Positions 31,446-43,019 of a stretch of DNA of 64,000 nucleotides are shown here, one piece after another. The stretch spans positions 1,754,631 to 1,818,630 of the forward strand of contig OZ018326.1 in NCBI GenBank assembly GCA_963969495.1, in the 5' to 3' direction. The position numbers and the translations under genes are program-made. Below the pieces are notes generated by a model. The model was not told where the DNA came from. It did no database searches and saw only the letters and a list, made by a program, of their open reading frames with translations. The DNA comes from Ceratothoa steindachneri. Lineage: Eukaryota; Arthropoda; Malacostraca; Isopoda; Cymothoidae. Numbering within the stretch: position 1 is the stretch's first letter; each line of letters begins with the position of its first letter.

Positions 31446-33639
31446 CGATGCGAGCACGTCTCACTACAGTTTTCGATCTATTGTATCCAAAAATTAATTG
31501 TTCAATCATTCAAAAACTTTCATTTGAAATGCAAACATCTTGGGCTTGAGTCCACTCTCACACGTCTTAAGGGTGAATGATTTTGGGGTACCTCCCCCCC
31601 GTTAAACTGTTAAAAATAATTCTTAGCTAATTTTTATGTGCAAAAAGGTCAATTCCCTAGCTTTGATGCACCATATGATGACCAATTTCCCGAAGGCTCA
31701 AACATCATTTCAAAACGTCATCGAACTCGCTTCAAACTTCATTCCAAACTTCAAACTCATAATCAAGTATGATACTTGATAATCTCATAACTTATCAAAA
31801 ATCATTCAAACTTCATCAAACCCATGATCAAGCCTAATACTTGATCATTTCAAAACTTCATTCATGATCAAACCGGACACTTGATTTCCTCAAAACTGAT
31901 AAAGCTTCATTCAAAAATCCAAACACATGATTAGATCTAATACTTGATCGTCTCAAACTTTATTTTTGAATACATGATCAAGTCAAATATTTGATCATTG
32001 CAATTACTACATCGAAATTCTTCATTTCGAATCTTTTAACAATTTAATAATTTCATCTCTAATGTTCCCCCTTCAAATACCCCCCTTGAGTAATTATTTA
32101 AGTAGCTCCTTCAAACTTCTCATTACAAATACTCTGTTCTGTTTTTTGCGTTTACCCTAACTAAATTTCAGGAGTCCTTGCTTAAGCTTCACTACCTTAT
32201 GTAGTTGTTAAGATTCTCTGGCCGGAAAGTTGTTAGGATTGCAGGGCCTATTGCACAGTTTTGCACGTGTGTCTATGTGAGCGTGCATGGACACATGTAA
32301 GTCAAAGAGAATAATTTGGATTTCTTCCCGTATTAGGTCCCCTCTCCACCCCCCGACTCTCTCTGGCCTATTCTAGGCTATTGATGAAAGAGTTGGTGAT
32401 TTATGGTTTATGAGTATTTATGGTTGGTGAGGGGGTTTTGAGCTTAGGACCGTCCTGGACAGATGGACGAATATTGACTTTCCACACATCCCCTGCGATC
32501 GGCACAGTGGACAGCATGGTTTATGGCTTTACTATGGGTAGAGGGTGTTTGGGCTTGGACACCTCCCTCGACTCCTTGTAGCTAATCATCTCCCAACTTC
32601 CCCCTTTAACATTCTTTTAAAACCACCTTTCAGGGGGGACAAAGAGCTACTATTCATCACAAGCTAGAGCTAGAGGAAGAAAAAACTTGCTGAAACCCCT
32701 ATCTACCAACTTCTGGTCTCTGGGCAGAACCGTTGCAAAGCTTGGAATAAGAAAGAACCGTCTACACTCAAAACTCTCTTCAAACGCTGGGACTCCTCCT
32801 CCTCGCAAGTAAGGTCCTTGCCCGGGTTCTCCAGCCAAGGTAAGTTTTCACACCCTCTTTATCGCATGTGTTCTGAGAGTTCCCTCGAATTCCCCTCAAA
32901 CTCTCTCCTCCCTTTGCCCCGCTCTCTCGCCAAATTTCATTTAACCTTCGGTCCTTCAAACTCTTAACCTTCTATCGATTTCGGAACCATCAAACATCTC
33001 TCAAACTTTCAAACTACCCTTAAACTAAACTCTGACTAACGAGGGCATTCTGAACTAAACATTGTTGCAAATAAGTTCTCCGGAAAGTTGACTATACTCT
33101 CCAAATCCCTTGGACAATAATGTCTCTCACTTAAGCGCTACCATATTGCTTGATTTCGGAGTAATAATTCTAACATTGAGTAAGGTGTGTGCTGAAGTTA
33201 CTTCTATGTGTTGCTTATAATAATATGTGTGGAAACTCTTAAAATTCTTATTTCTAATAGTGCATTTAGTTTATAAATTATAAAATGCTATTTACTGGAA
33301 AAAAGTGCGTCTTATGTGTTAAATTATGAAGCTTGCTTTTGTGTGAGGATTTTATAAAAATGCTCCAGCATCAATGCAGATTTGGACATAGCAGAATAAA
33401 ATCAAAGGAGAACGCTGTCTGTGCAGGGTAAAGGAATCTGCACGACCACCAGTTTGAATATATAGCAAGTCTGGAAACTCAGTTACCTGCAAGTGCTTCA
33501 GAACAGACTAATAGACGAGCTTACTGATAGTGAACATTAAAAATTCATTTTTTAACAAAATAGGACTCAATTTCACAGAATTTTAACCATGCAAACAAAT
33601 CTCAATGGGAATTTTTCGGCTGTATTGGTAAAAAAGAAA
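31446..33639. other. Unassigned DNA, possibly BEL/Pao 3' end
   Basis: No coding domain recognised. It includes the palindromic repeat array (31760-31997) and a C/T-rich, AAACTTC-rich stretch to about 33010. Its position after the BEL/Pao fragment makes an LTR or 3' UTR possible, but no second copy is present in the window to prove it. Confidence 0.4.
31760..31997. repeat. Five-fold ATCAAGT/ACTTGAT palindromic repeat
   Basis: Imperfect palindromes built from TGATCAAG...CTTGATCA occur at about 31760-31782, 31825-31847, 31865-31887, 31927-31950 and 31975-31997. They are separated by CTCAAAACTTCATTCAAA-like spacers. The spacing alternates roughly 64, 40, 62 and 48 bases. Each could fold into a short hairpin. 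Confidence 0.75.
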
Positions 33640-33802
33640 AGACGGGAAAAGGGACTACAGTGGTGTTGGCACGTGATGAGATGGGAGAATGAGTATGTAG
33701 GAAAGAGGGTGATGCAGATGGAGGTATACGGAAACCTTAACCGTGGAAGGCTGAAAAGACGTTGGATGGAAAATATCAGGGAAAGAGATGGCAATAAAGG
33801 GA
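33640..33802 (+). pseudogene. RTE-type LINE C-terminus fragment
   Basis: The frame reads 'LQWCWHVMRWENEYVGKRVM' and 'NRGRLKRRWMENIRERD', the standard end of RTE-type proteins (WYGHV.R...YV.KRV, then RGRPK.RW...I..D). It is open, lacks the RT, and runs on beyond the family's usual end into a Lys/Glu-rich extension to 33873. Confidence 0.78.
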
Positions 33803-34414
33803 CTCACAAGAGAGGACACACGGAACCGGAAAAAGAACACAATGAAGAACCAGAAGAAAAAAGTGACTGGTAGGTGGCTTACTCTATTTTCAATCTGCCC
33901 CCTAAAATTCGGAAGCCCATATCTTTAGGAGGGTGAAGTTTGATGAATAACAAGAGGGTGTGATCAGTGGAAGGGAATTTGAGAGTCTTGTACAATCTAG
34001 GGATAAAACACGCTGATTATATGCATCTCTTTATTAGTAATAGCAAATTATTAGTTAATATCTTCCTTTGTAATTGGCAGAAAAGTTATTTATATTCACA
34101 TAAATAATAAAATTCTGAAACGATCGACCATTTTATTAACAATTAGTACCCAATGTGCCTATGACCATACATATTTAAAATAAGTCTTGACATGGCTAAT
34201 GTTCTCTACTTTCATTAGAAATCATCGCTAACTGCTTTCCTGGATTCTCTGCGAATCTTGCTATAAAAATAAGAATTGACAACAATTTTCACTTACATAA
34301 AATATTTTGAGTAAAAAATATTAGTGTCGTTTTCTTAATTTTGTGGTTGTAAATTACATATTTTCATAATATTCACCAAAGTTTAATTAACTACGTTAGG
34401 CAAGCCTATTGACT

Positions 34415-34418
<4 letters not shown>
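33803..34418. other. Unassigned AT-rich DNA
   Basis: Nothing recognised on either strand before the (AT)n tract at 34419. Confidence 0.5.

Positions 34419-34464
<46 letters not shown>
34419..34464. repeat. (AT)n microsatellite
   Basis: Pure AT run of 46 bases ending at the start of the inverted-repeat unit. Confidence 0.97.
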
Positions 34465-34466
<2 letters not shown>

Positions 34467-34529
34467 TGTTTAACAGAAATCCCCATGCGAGGAAAATAGC
34501 TGGCTGGCATCATCCTTTTATTTACCGGC

Positions 34530-34562
34530 AACGTTTAGACCACAATACAGTCATCTTCTTAG
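34530..34562 (-). ncRNA. Degenerate hammerhead-ribozyme-like core (left arm)
   Basis: On the minus strand this reads CTAAGAA, GATGACT, loop GTATTGT, GGTC, TAAAC: the mirror copy of the right-arm motif with two changes, including one that weakens stem II (T opposite G). Same departures from the hammerhead core. Confidence 0.4.
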
Positions 34563-35249
34563 GCCTAAAATACAAATAAACGAACAAAATATTTTATTTT
34601 GCATTGTTAAGAGAGCACACTGCTAAATGTCAATCTAGAACTTTACTAGCAAGTATTAGCTTTGAATTGAAAAATTAGAGTTAAAGGGAATATTTAAAAA
34701 TGGGGCTCAAATTTACAATAAAGAGACTAGGGAAGGATTTTAAATATTTAAATTAGTTAGCGAGTGTATAATTGCTAAAATGAATTAAGTTAGGGGCGCT
34801 TTGATTTTAGAATCTAATGATTATATAAAACTGTTTTAAAATCAATTTTAAACGAATAATTGAAGCAAAAATTGACAAAAACCTAGTATATAAAATCACA
34901 ACCCATACCAACGAAAGGGTTACGTGTTCCAGGCCGACCCCAAAACACCAAACTGCGCCCCGCAACCCACACCCAAACGAATCCAGCTAACAAGGAGGGA
35001 ACCGACGAAAGATCATTATTTAAATTCGGGAGAGCTGTTTTATATATAGTATTTATAGGATGCGAAGGGTAATGGACATTTGTGCAAACTTAGAATTTCA
35101 AAATTTTATAAGGAGATATCACGGCTACACTTTATTACGTGATCTCTGATTGCTAAATTTTCTTTGGTTTCAAGTATCTTGCCGGTTCTAACAATGCTCT
35201 CTTAACAATGCAAAATAAAATATTTTGTTCGTTTATTTGTATTTTAGGC

Positions 35250-35280
35250 CTAAGAAGATGACCGTATTGTGGTCCAAACG
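35250..35280 (+). ncRNA. Degenerate hammerhead-ribozyme-like core (right arm)
   Basis: Reads CTAAGAA, then GATGACC, loop GTATTGT, then GGTC and CAAAC. The hammerhead consensus is CTGANGA, stem II, GAAA. Stem II (GACC/GGTC) is intact, but the third core base is A instead of G and the first base of GAAA is C. Cleavage is therefore unlikely. The downstream stem I partner was not identified. Confidence 0.4.
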
Positions 35281-35331
35281 TTGCCTCGAGGTTTCTGTTA
35301 AACATTAAATTTAGGCTCTCTAGAAGCAATC

Positions 35332-35338
<7 letters not shown>

Positions 35339-35411
<73 letters not shown>
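35339..35411. repeat. (AT)n microsatellite
   Basis: Pure AT run of 73 bases, shortly after the right arm of the inverted-repeat unit. Confidence 0.97.
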
Positions 35412-35414
<3 letters not shown>

Positions 35415-36616
35415 GACCGCTTGGATTTCATCCTTTTACGTTTTCACTACTTTTAGATCCTCTCTTTTTGCATGTCTTGGCATGCCTTTTCTGCTTCTGG
35501 ATCTGCTTTGATCTTTTATTGAAATGGATGATAGTGGTCATTAAAGCCCATTTCCAGTTGCTGCTGACCCTTGTATATCCTCTTAATGGGATTAGGGCTG
35601 CCTTCTATCACTTGAGAATGAATTGTTTTTATCGAGCATTTCAGAGTCGTGAGATATGAAAGGATTTGGTTCAACCATACCCTTACTCTTCTGATGATGT
35701 TAAGGTGAGGTCTTTAGCAGTGTAGTTTTATCAAAGGGATACTTAAAACAGCAACGAATATAAGCATAAACGCTCGAACCCTGTGGTGTTTTGGCGTGGA
35801 AAATCTTTCAGCGATCCCTTTTTCCAATGCTCTTCTATCCTCTTAAGTAAAGTGCTTGTAAATTAACGGTTAATTTACTTAATTAAGGCTCGTTACGCAA
35901 ATAAGATAATTGTTTAACTTCTCCATTTTCATGTGGTTTAATATTGAATCTCAAGCAAATTCGTGGAGGGAAACTTTGGTTCCCTTGCACGCAAAGTGAA
36001 ATCAATCTCATCCATTTCAGACTGCCTCAGCAGCATCTTTTTTAAATTCACACTATTATTAAACTTTGACACTTTATTTTCAAATACTCATCTAACTATC
36101 GAATACAATTTAATAATAAGTAACGAGAAAAGTGAGGACTCAACCGTCTCATCGAATTTCTGGGAAGACAATCATCATCTTATCCAAAACATAAAATCTG
36201 AGTAGGTCGTAAATCCTTAAGCTCTTTCTTTACTAGTGGAGACAAGCCCCTTTAAATCTAGTTTAATTTTGTGCTTCCGCATAACTGATTTGTCTAATAG
36301 GTTCCCTTAATTCAGATCAAAGCCGTTGCTCGCTGCCTCAGTTTACTTGGTTTGATAGAAACACAACATCGATTTTTCGCAATTAGGTAAAACATTTTTC
36401 CGAAGAAAAAAATTATTGCATTTATCTTCTCTTTACTTGCAGTGTGACTGATATCTGTTTGTCCTTCGAATTCCAAATGAATTTGCACATATTTTGTGCA
36501 ACGCACAAACGTGACAACTTTATAATTTTATTTCTATGGTAAAACCAGTTTAAAAGAAATGGAACAAGGGCAGTGCAGAAATCGAAAGAGGGAAGTGCAC
36601 AAATGGAACAAGGGCC
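35412..36616. other. Unassigned AT-rich DNA
   Basis: Open stretches at 35468-35659 and 35963-36205 have no motif I can name. Nothing else recognised. Confidence 0.5.
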
Positions 36617-36790
36617 TTGAAGAAAGATGGGACAGTGGTGATGGAAACAGAAGAAGTGAAACAGAGTTGGAGCGAGTACATTGGAGAATTATTCCATGAT
36701 GAGAGAGAAGAGTTAAAAGACTTGCCCAAAGGAGAAGAAGAAGGTCCAGAAATTCTCTAGAAGGAAATAAGAGATGTAATGAATCATAGG
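36617..36790 (+). pseudogene. RTE-type LINE fragment before RT
   Basis: The plus-strand frame reads 'LKKDGTVVMETEEVKQSWSE', then 'YIGELFHDE' and, after acidic residues, 'EEGPEIL', a stop, and 'KEIRDVMNH'. RTE-type elements have this layout (DG.....E....W.EY...L......E, then E...A...MK) just before RT. The K..K..GPD block that should come next is absent. Truncated at both ends. Confidence 0.62.
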
Positions 36791-38884
36791 TAGAGAGGAA
36801 AGGTTGCAAGAACTTTCTTTCTTCAAATTGTATTTAGACATGGCGGTCACACAACAATTGTAATTTTACAGAGATATATTAGATGTTTAACCAATCCAAA
36901 TCCCTCGGTAGAGAGTCTTTAACTGTTTGAGCATGGTAAAACGAGTTACAAGATTAATAAGACTAAAACATAGCGTCTAACTATCTTCATTATTTTGGTC
37001 TTTTTCCTTGGGTTAGGTGTATATTTTTATTAGGCTTGAGATCAATCTTCTATATGGCAATGATTTTTATTATAATACTAGATCTTAGATTGATAAGCAA
37101 ACTGTTATTTTATTTTGGCTTCGGAGCCAGTTCTGCGTAAAGAAATAAGAAAGAAGTCACACGGAAATAATCTCTGTATCGCTGTAACTGTAGTGGACTG
37201 GTAGAAGTAGGTAGCCATTGTAACTTAACGGGGTCCATTTGCATATTTCATAATTCAATTTATACCTATCTCCTCATTCATGGGCAACTTAAGCGTACTG
37301 TTTATTGTAATACGACTGTAATTTACACCAAGTAATATTAGTCTTGGTGACAATTATAATTCAACCTACATATTTGGTGCGTTTGACATGCTCAGCCCAA
37401 ATCACCATACTTCGATGATTTAAAGTAACTCAAAGCTCGCAAAAACTATATATAATTAATGAAACAATCAAAGTAGTACAAAACTGGTATCATATGTTGT
37501 AACTCTATTACCTTTTTTGCATTAGAAATACGTAGGAAATAAGTAACATATTAAAAACTATTAATGCATCATTAACTAGGTGTGAGAGCAATAATATTTC
37601 TCTTATAAAATTGAGCAAAATAGAAGAAAATGGAGCTGAAAATTTTCATCAAAGCTTTTAGATATTTTAAAGGAATCCTTAGCGCAGCATATGTGTCAAA
37701 TTGTTTCACATCTTTCTGAATATTTTTATTCTTTCGGTGAAAAATTTTGCTCAACAAAGAAAACGTTTTTCCTTTAATTCTCCTTATATATTTTATTTAA
37801 AAATGGAAAATATTCTTCTTGTAAATGATATTTTACAGCGCTATTGATTGTCTTCTAAAAATTCCTTTCCAATTACTGATCCACTTTTAGTACGCAATTC
37901 TATAAACGTTCAGGAAAACATTCAGTATTAATAATGCGTAGTTGAATTATATGAGTATATAAATAATATACTGGACATTATAAAACAAGTTGAATTGTAA
38001 CAACACTCTTTAAACCAACAAGTTTTGGTTAACCATTAATATTAAAAAGAATAGTGCCGGCATACTGCAGGACAAAGGTGACTTCAAATTCTATGCCTAG
38101 TTGTCCTAATTTTTAAAAGCTCTATCTAAGGTACATGCTTATTCCTCGTACCCGAAATTTTAGATTCCATATCTTATTAAATAAGTTGTTTCATCCATAA
38201 CACCTATATTTTATTTGATAAACTTCGGTATCTTTTTTAATTTCATTTTAAAAGTTTGAACATATCATGTTTGGTATCATAATTGTTCAAATTTTAAAGA
38301 CAATCAATTCATTTTTAAATAAATATGATTATGGAAACTTTTAAAGAAATAGAATAGGAAATGGTGTTTTTATATTCCAAGGTTTTATCGAACTTCTTTC
38401 TAAAATAGATTTTCAATTTGAATTTTTAGGCCGAGGAAATAAATAATATCCCTTAAACGCAGTAAACTAAAACTAAAATATTAGAGTAAATTTAGAAAAA
38501 AACAGCCCTCCGCATTAATTTTTCAGTAATTCAAAATAATTTTTATAAAATAAGCAACGATATAAAAAACAAAACAAAGTCGAAGAGTAAATTATTAGGA
38601 AATATGTACAGGAAAACTTTTATAATTTTTTCTCGACTAAAACCCCATTGCCAGAGACGTATAGGCCTTAGGCTACAGGCAGACGTTCTGCTTGCGAACT
38701 GTAAGCTCTTTCTCTAACGAAGAGTACTACAGGTTCGATGTGTATTTATTACTAAAAAAATGATTTATAGCGATTTTGGCGTCATAATCGCTTCATCATC
38801 TCTTGCATACATACATATATTAGATGAAGGGGTAACTAATGTTCCCAAGTTTTTTAATCCGATGCCCTAATATCAAAAGAAGAG
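36791..38884. other. Unassigned AT-rich DNA
   Basis: Very AT-rich with few open stretches (for example 37572-37757 on the minus strand, no motif). Nothing recognised. Confidence 0.5.
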
Positions 38885-39400
38885 CTATCAAGAACTAGTC
38901 AACCTGGAACACACTTTATGAAGAATTTCGACGATCCAAACAAATCCTAATAAAAAAACGGCTACTCCAATAAAGATTCTCAACACAAAGCTTGAGCTAC
39001 AGGAGGAAAAAGGAAAAAATAAAAAATAACACCACTCTAAACAAGAGCCGAATGACGAATGCCTACAAATCAGACGAACCAATAATAGAAAACATCATAA
39101 AATGTTACACTATCCAAGAAAAAGACATAGGTTATCTCTACAAATATATTATCAAAACAAAACAGTTAGCAACCTACTAATGAAAAACAACCTCCATGGA
39201 AAACGATACATTCTAAAGGCTACATAGGCGGTATAAAAATTTAAGTGTACCCATGAGGACTGCAAGCCTCATCCAAACGACCAATATATAGGTATTACAA
39301 GAAAGCTCCCTGTTGAAAACACTATTAGCCTCAGAATAAACTCGGATCCCCGCTGCCGGAAGATACTGGAGGCTCTTCTCATAAAAGAGAAGGGCCCAAA
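38885..39400 (+). pseudogene. GIY-YIG endonuclease relic, Penelope-like type
   Basis: Plus-strand reading gives 'NLEHTLEEFRRSKQIL' (about 38901, after a frameshift), 'SRMTNAYKSDEPIIENIIKC' (39047-39106), 'LLMKNNLHGKRYILKA' (about 39173-39220), 'KFKCTHEDCKPHPNDQYIGI' (about 39239-39298, stops just before) and 'ILEALLIKEKGPK' near the end. The YIG block is the second half of a GIY-YIG nuclease. In crustacean and cnidarian genomes similar sequences follow a Penelope-type RT. The RT itself is not in the window. The family call rests on memory of this protein type and the YIG motif only. Confidence 0.5.
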
Positions 39401-39719
39401 AAGTGAACAATTACTTCGCCGCTAAAGGAGGCAAAGAGAATAGATTTTCCATCAATGCCGCCTAAAGAATAATGAAGACTTCCGTCTGAAGATGCCTGAA
39501 GGAAGGTGAAAACGCACAGCCGAAATATGCAAAAAATTCTGAATATTTTAAATAACACCAAATAAAATGGATCTTCCTCAGTTAAATTTTAATCTTCAGC
39601 CTCATATAAAAAAACTGTAATCGAAAGTTAGAACTTGCTAAAACAAAATTGGTAAGGTCGAAATACAAAATGGTCATTGACAAAACATGTAGAGGAGAGG
39701 CTATTCCCATCATAAACCC

Positions 39720-39721
<2 letters not shown>

Positions 39722-39789
<68 letters not shown>
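39722..39789. repeat. (AT)n microsatellite
   Basis: AT run of 68 bases. The apparent Ile-Tyr open frames over it are an artefact of the repeat. Confidence 0.97.
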
Positions 39790-39790
<1 letters not shown>

Positions 39791-40283
39791 GAGAATTAAA
39801 AAAAAATATAATATTGTATATGCCCAAGCCCTAGCCCACTTAAAATCATATTCTAATAAAAATAACATAAATATACTATACAAATAGTCACATACCATAA
39901 AAAAGTCGCCGTTCAAACTTTATCCACTAACAGCGACGCAGACCTATATTTAATCCTATGCAAACAAACTGATAAATTCTACATTGCTAAATCTGATTAA
40001 AGATCACGGTTCAGATATTGGGATAGGTTCACTATCTATCCTCAAGCATGTTCGTTCTTATGCATAATTGTTATAATAAAATTGAATTTACCCAAATCAA
40101 AATTATATATAATTCTAACAAATATATATAAAGACAGATTGCTAAATTATTTATTATAGGCAATATTAACTTAACAATAATAAATTTAACAAATATATTT
40201 AGAACATTGTCGCACAATTTATTTATATACCGCCAAAATCAGTCAGGCCCAATGATTAAAGGTTGCGGTGCCAACCATATATA

Positions 40284-40286
<3 letters not shown>
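39790..40286. other. Unassigned AT-rich DNA
   Basis: Lies between two (AT)n tracts. No feature recognised. Confidence 0.5.

Positions 40287-40355
<69 letters not shown>
40287..40355. repeat. (AT)n microsatellite
   Basis: AT run of 69 bases. Confidence 0.97.
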
Positions 40356-40357
<2 letters not shown>

Positions 40358-40625
40358 GTGGACGTCATCATTTTGGCCTTCCGCGAGGTCCTCTGCCACC
40401 CTTTGATTTTATTTTTAAATTAATAATTGTGCTCTGATATCGGTATGTGCGCATGCTAATATCATATTTACCATAAACAACACATAATATTCTAACATAT
40501 TTTTATTTTAAGCATTTTCTTGGTATTTAACCATAAATGTGCTTCCCCATATTTTGTAAGAATGTATATATTTTTCACAGGATTCTGCCATAATATGTAG
40601 TAATTATAGTTAATAAAAACTTAAG
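40356..40625. other. Spacer before the Tc1 relic
   Basis: No feature recognised. The left terminal repeat of the Tc1 element should fall in or before this stretch, but I could not identify one. Confidence 0.45.
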
Positions 40626-41608
40626 ATGCCCAGAAATGTTGAGTTGAGTGAAGTTAAGCATGTACCATCAAAATTGGATGTAAAAAAAGCAATAGCTCAG
40701 AAGATTGGATGTTCTCGGTTGGCAGTCCAAATGAGTCGCAAGCACAACAGGGAGACTAAAGTTGTCAAATCAAAACTAAGAACTTGCATATAGATGGCCC
40801 CATCCCATCTTGAAGCCAGATATCTTAGCCGTCATTCTCTTAAAAATAGGAGCAAAACATCTTCAGAGCTCTATGCCGACTTCAATTAGGCGAATGCCTC
40901 AAAGTTATCAACTAAAGTTGTAAGAAGGAGGTTTAAAGACTCTCTGATGCGTACAAGAAAAAATGCCTTCAATGGGCAAAAAAACATTCCAAATGGAATA
41001 GTGAGCAGTGGTTAAAGGTCATAATTTTGTTTGAAGCCGAATATTATGAGACACATGCATAATAATGCATTTGATTATATTTCATGTTATATGCCTAAGG
41101 TTTTCGGCACACCTGGGCTACTTTCGTAAGTCTAGGTATTATCGAAGCTTTTCAGCCTGAATGTCTCGTCCCAACAGTAAAACATGGAGGCAGTTTCGTC
41201 ATGGCATGGGCTTGCATATTCACCACAGGGCCCGGAGAGTTATTTTTAGCCGAAAGGAAAATGAATTCGGCTACATATGTTTACATGCTATCGGATGCTT
41301 GCGAGCTATCAATTGCTAAATATTATTCATGCGTGTCTGCCTGCCAAAAGGGCAAGAATACTCTCAATTGGTTTAAACAGGGCATTTTTCCCATAGAATA
41401 TCAAGCTCAAAGTCAGGACTTAAACCCCATTGAAAACCTATGGAGAGTCCCTCTTAAGGCTGGTAGGAACACGACAATTAAAAACAAAGATGATATTTCC
41501 CACTGCACGAAACATGGGTTAAAATTACACCTGACGTTTGCAAGTATTTGGTTATTTCGATGCCTATGCGTAGTGCAGCAGTACTTTAAGCTAAGGGGGG
41601 TCAACTAG
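40626..41608 (+). pseudogene. Tc1-family transposase, broken
   Basis: A cut-and-paste DDE transposase relic. The start ATG at 40626 ('MPRNVELSEVKH') opens an N-terminal helix-turn-helix region ('AIAQKIGCSRLAVQMSRKH'). Then come 'HLEARYLSRHSLKNRSKTSS' (about 40811) and 'TTGPGELFLAERKMNSATYV' (about 41225), and the signature 'QSQDLNPIENLW' near 41411-41446 with the catalytic Glu. The block that should hold the second Asp (QDNAPCH) reads 'VSACQKG', so it is lost. Several frameshifts and stops. The last intact stretch is 41201-41608. The element's right end is probably cut by the mariner that starts at 41615. Confidence 0.82.
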
Positions 41609-41614
41609 GTAATA

Positions 41615-43017
41615 TTAGGTTGAGGAATAAGTTATTGCGTTTTTTTTTAATGTTGTGTTGATTTAAGTATTGTTTACATGATTTGTGCACATATTAAGAA
41701 ACAATAATAAATAATGAAAGCAAAATTTGCAAAGGTTAGGTTACGTCTCTTAACAGCGTAGACTATTAGGCTTTTGCTTAGGCTACGCCTTGAAGTTGAA
41801 TCATAAGTCATGGCGGTTTATTTAAAAGTTGTGTTCATTAAATTTTTGTTCTGTGCTCTCAAAATGGAATGACAAGTTGACAGAAAGGCGCATTTTCGAC
41901 ACTTTATGTTATTCATTTTCAATCGAGACGGGAATAATGCATACCCAGCCAAAGCTCGTCGCGATATTTGTGCTATGTACGGAGAAAAGGCTTTATCAAA
42001 AAGAACAGCTCAATGGTTGTTTTCAAGTTTCAAAAGCGGTCATTTCAATCTTAATGACGAAGAACGTTCTAGTCGCCCCATTAATTTGGATGGAGATCGA
42101 TTGAACGACCTTCTTCAGGAAAATCCTCGTCCATCGACTAGAGAATTGGTGTACAATTGGCGTGTGATCGGCAAACTGTAGTGAATCACCTTCATTCGAT
42201 GGGGAAAGTTCAAAACCTCAGGGCATGGGTTCCGCACGCTTTGAGCAAAAGCAACAAACTTCAAGGCTCCACGATTGCTGCAAGTTTGCTTGCTCGTCAC
42301 AAGGCTACTCGTGGATATAAGGACAGATTTCTTCACCGCATCATCACCTGCAACGAAAAGTAGTGTGTTTATGTCAACATGAACCATCGAAAACAATGGC
42401 TTAGCCCCAATAAAAAAACACATCGGCGATTAAAGCAAGGACTTCAACCACGAAAGACAATGCTGTGTGTGTGGTGGAATTGTGAAGGCATCATTCTTTA
42501 TGAGCTCCTTGCGAACAACGAGATTGTCAATGCAGAAATCTACGTTCAAAAAATGTATCGACTCCCTCAAGCTATTCCTGAAAAGCGACCTCATCGGGGT
42601 TATGGAGTCCTTCCGCAACACCACAATGCTCCTCCTCACATTGCCAATATGTCAAAATACGCCATCCGAACGCTTAATTTTAGAACTCCTGCCGCATCCT
42701 CCATATTCTCCAGGCTTGGGTCCATTGGATTTCCATCTGTTCCGATAGCTCTTCAACAATTTGGGCGGCGTTTCGTTCAATACTGATGTGGAATTAAGAA
42801 CCTGGTTAGACGAATTCTTTGAGTCAAAATCCAGAGATTTTTATTGAAGAGATATCGAAAAACTAGTTGAACATTGGGAAGAAGTCGTAAATAACAACGG
42901 AGAATACATTAATGATTAAATTGCATATTGTTATCAATTAAAAATGAAGTTTTTCTAAAATTGTTAATGGTAATGAATAAATTTTATAAAACTGCAAGAA
43001 CTTATTCCTCAACTCAA
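41615..43017 (+). mobile_element. Full-length mariner element, inactive
   Basis: Terminal inverted repeats TTAGGTTGAGGAATAAG (left) and TTGAGTTGAGGAATAAG (right, reversed) enclose 1403 bp and are flanked by TA (41613-41614 and 43018-43019), the mariner target duplication. The transposase relic fills the inside. The length is near the family's usual 1.3 kb. The right TIR is followed by unrelated DNA. Confidence 0.9.
41864..42918 (+). pseudogene. Mariner transposase with all three catalytic Asp lost
   Basis: Helix-turn-helix part: 'AKARRDICAMYGEKALSKRT' and 'STRELVYNWRVIG'. Middle: 'IGKVQNLRAWVPHALSKSNK'-like run after a frameshift at about 42150. The catalytic positions read ITCNEK (D to N, codon 42351), LPQHHNAPPH (D to H, codon 42622) and YSPGLGP (D to G, codon 42713). 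The Trp after ITCNEK is a TAG. The C-terminus 'KLVEHWEEVVNNNGEYIND' ends at 42918. The third codon after the ATG is already TGA. It could not catalyse transposition even if the frames were whole. Confidence 0.85.
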
Positions 43018-43019
43018 TA

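Larger units (their letters stand above)
34466..35305. mobile_element. Inverted-repeat unit with hammerhead-like cores
   Basis: 34466-34617 and 35195-35305 are inverted copies. An 88-base core ('AACGTTT' to 'AAGAGAGCA') shows only two mismatches by eye, and the outer ends share 'ATGTTTAACAGAAA'. The left arm has about 40 more bases between the ends and the core. The unit lies just inside one (AT)n tract on the left and 33 bases from another on the right. Each arm holds CTAAGAA-GATGACY-gtattgt-GGTC, resembling the hammerhead ribozyme core found in the pseudo-LTRs of Penelope-like elements. The interior (34618-35194) has no coding domain. The Penelope assignment is an inference. Confidence 0.6.

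Noticed and set aside
39582..40437. Frames containing long Ile-Tyr runs
   Set aside because: Direct translation of (AT)n microsatellites.
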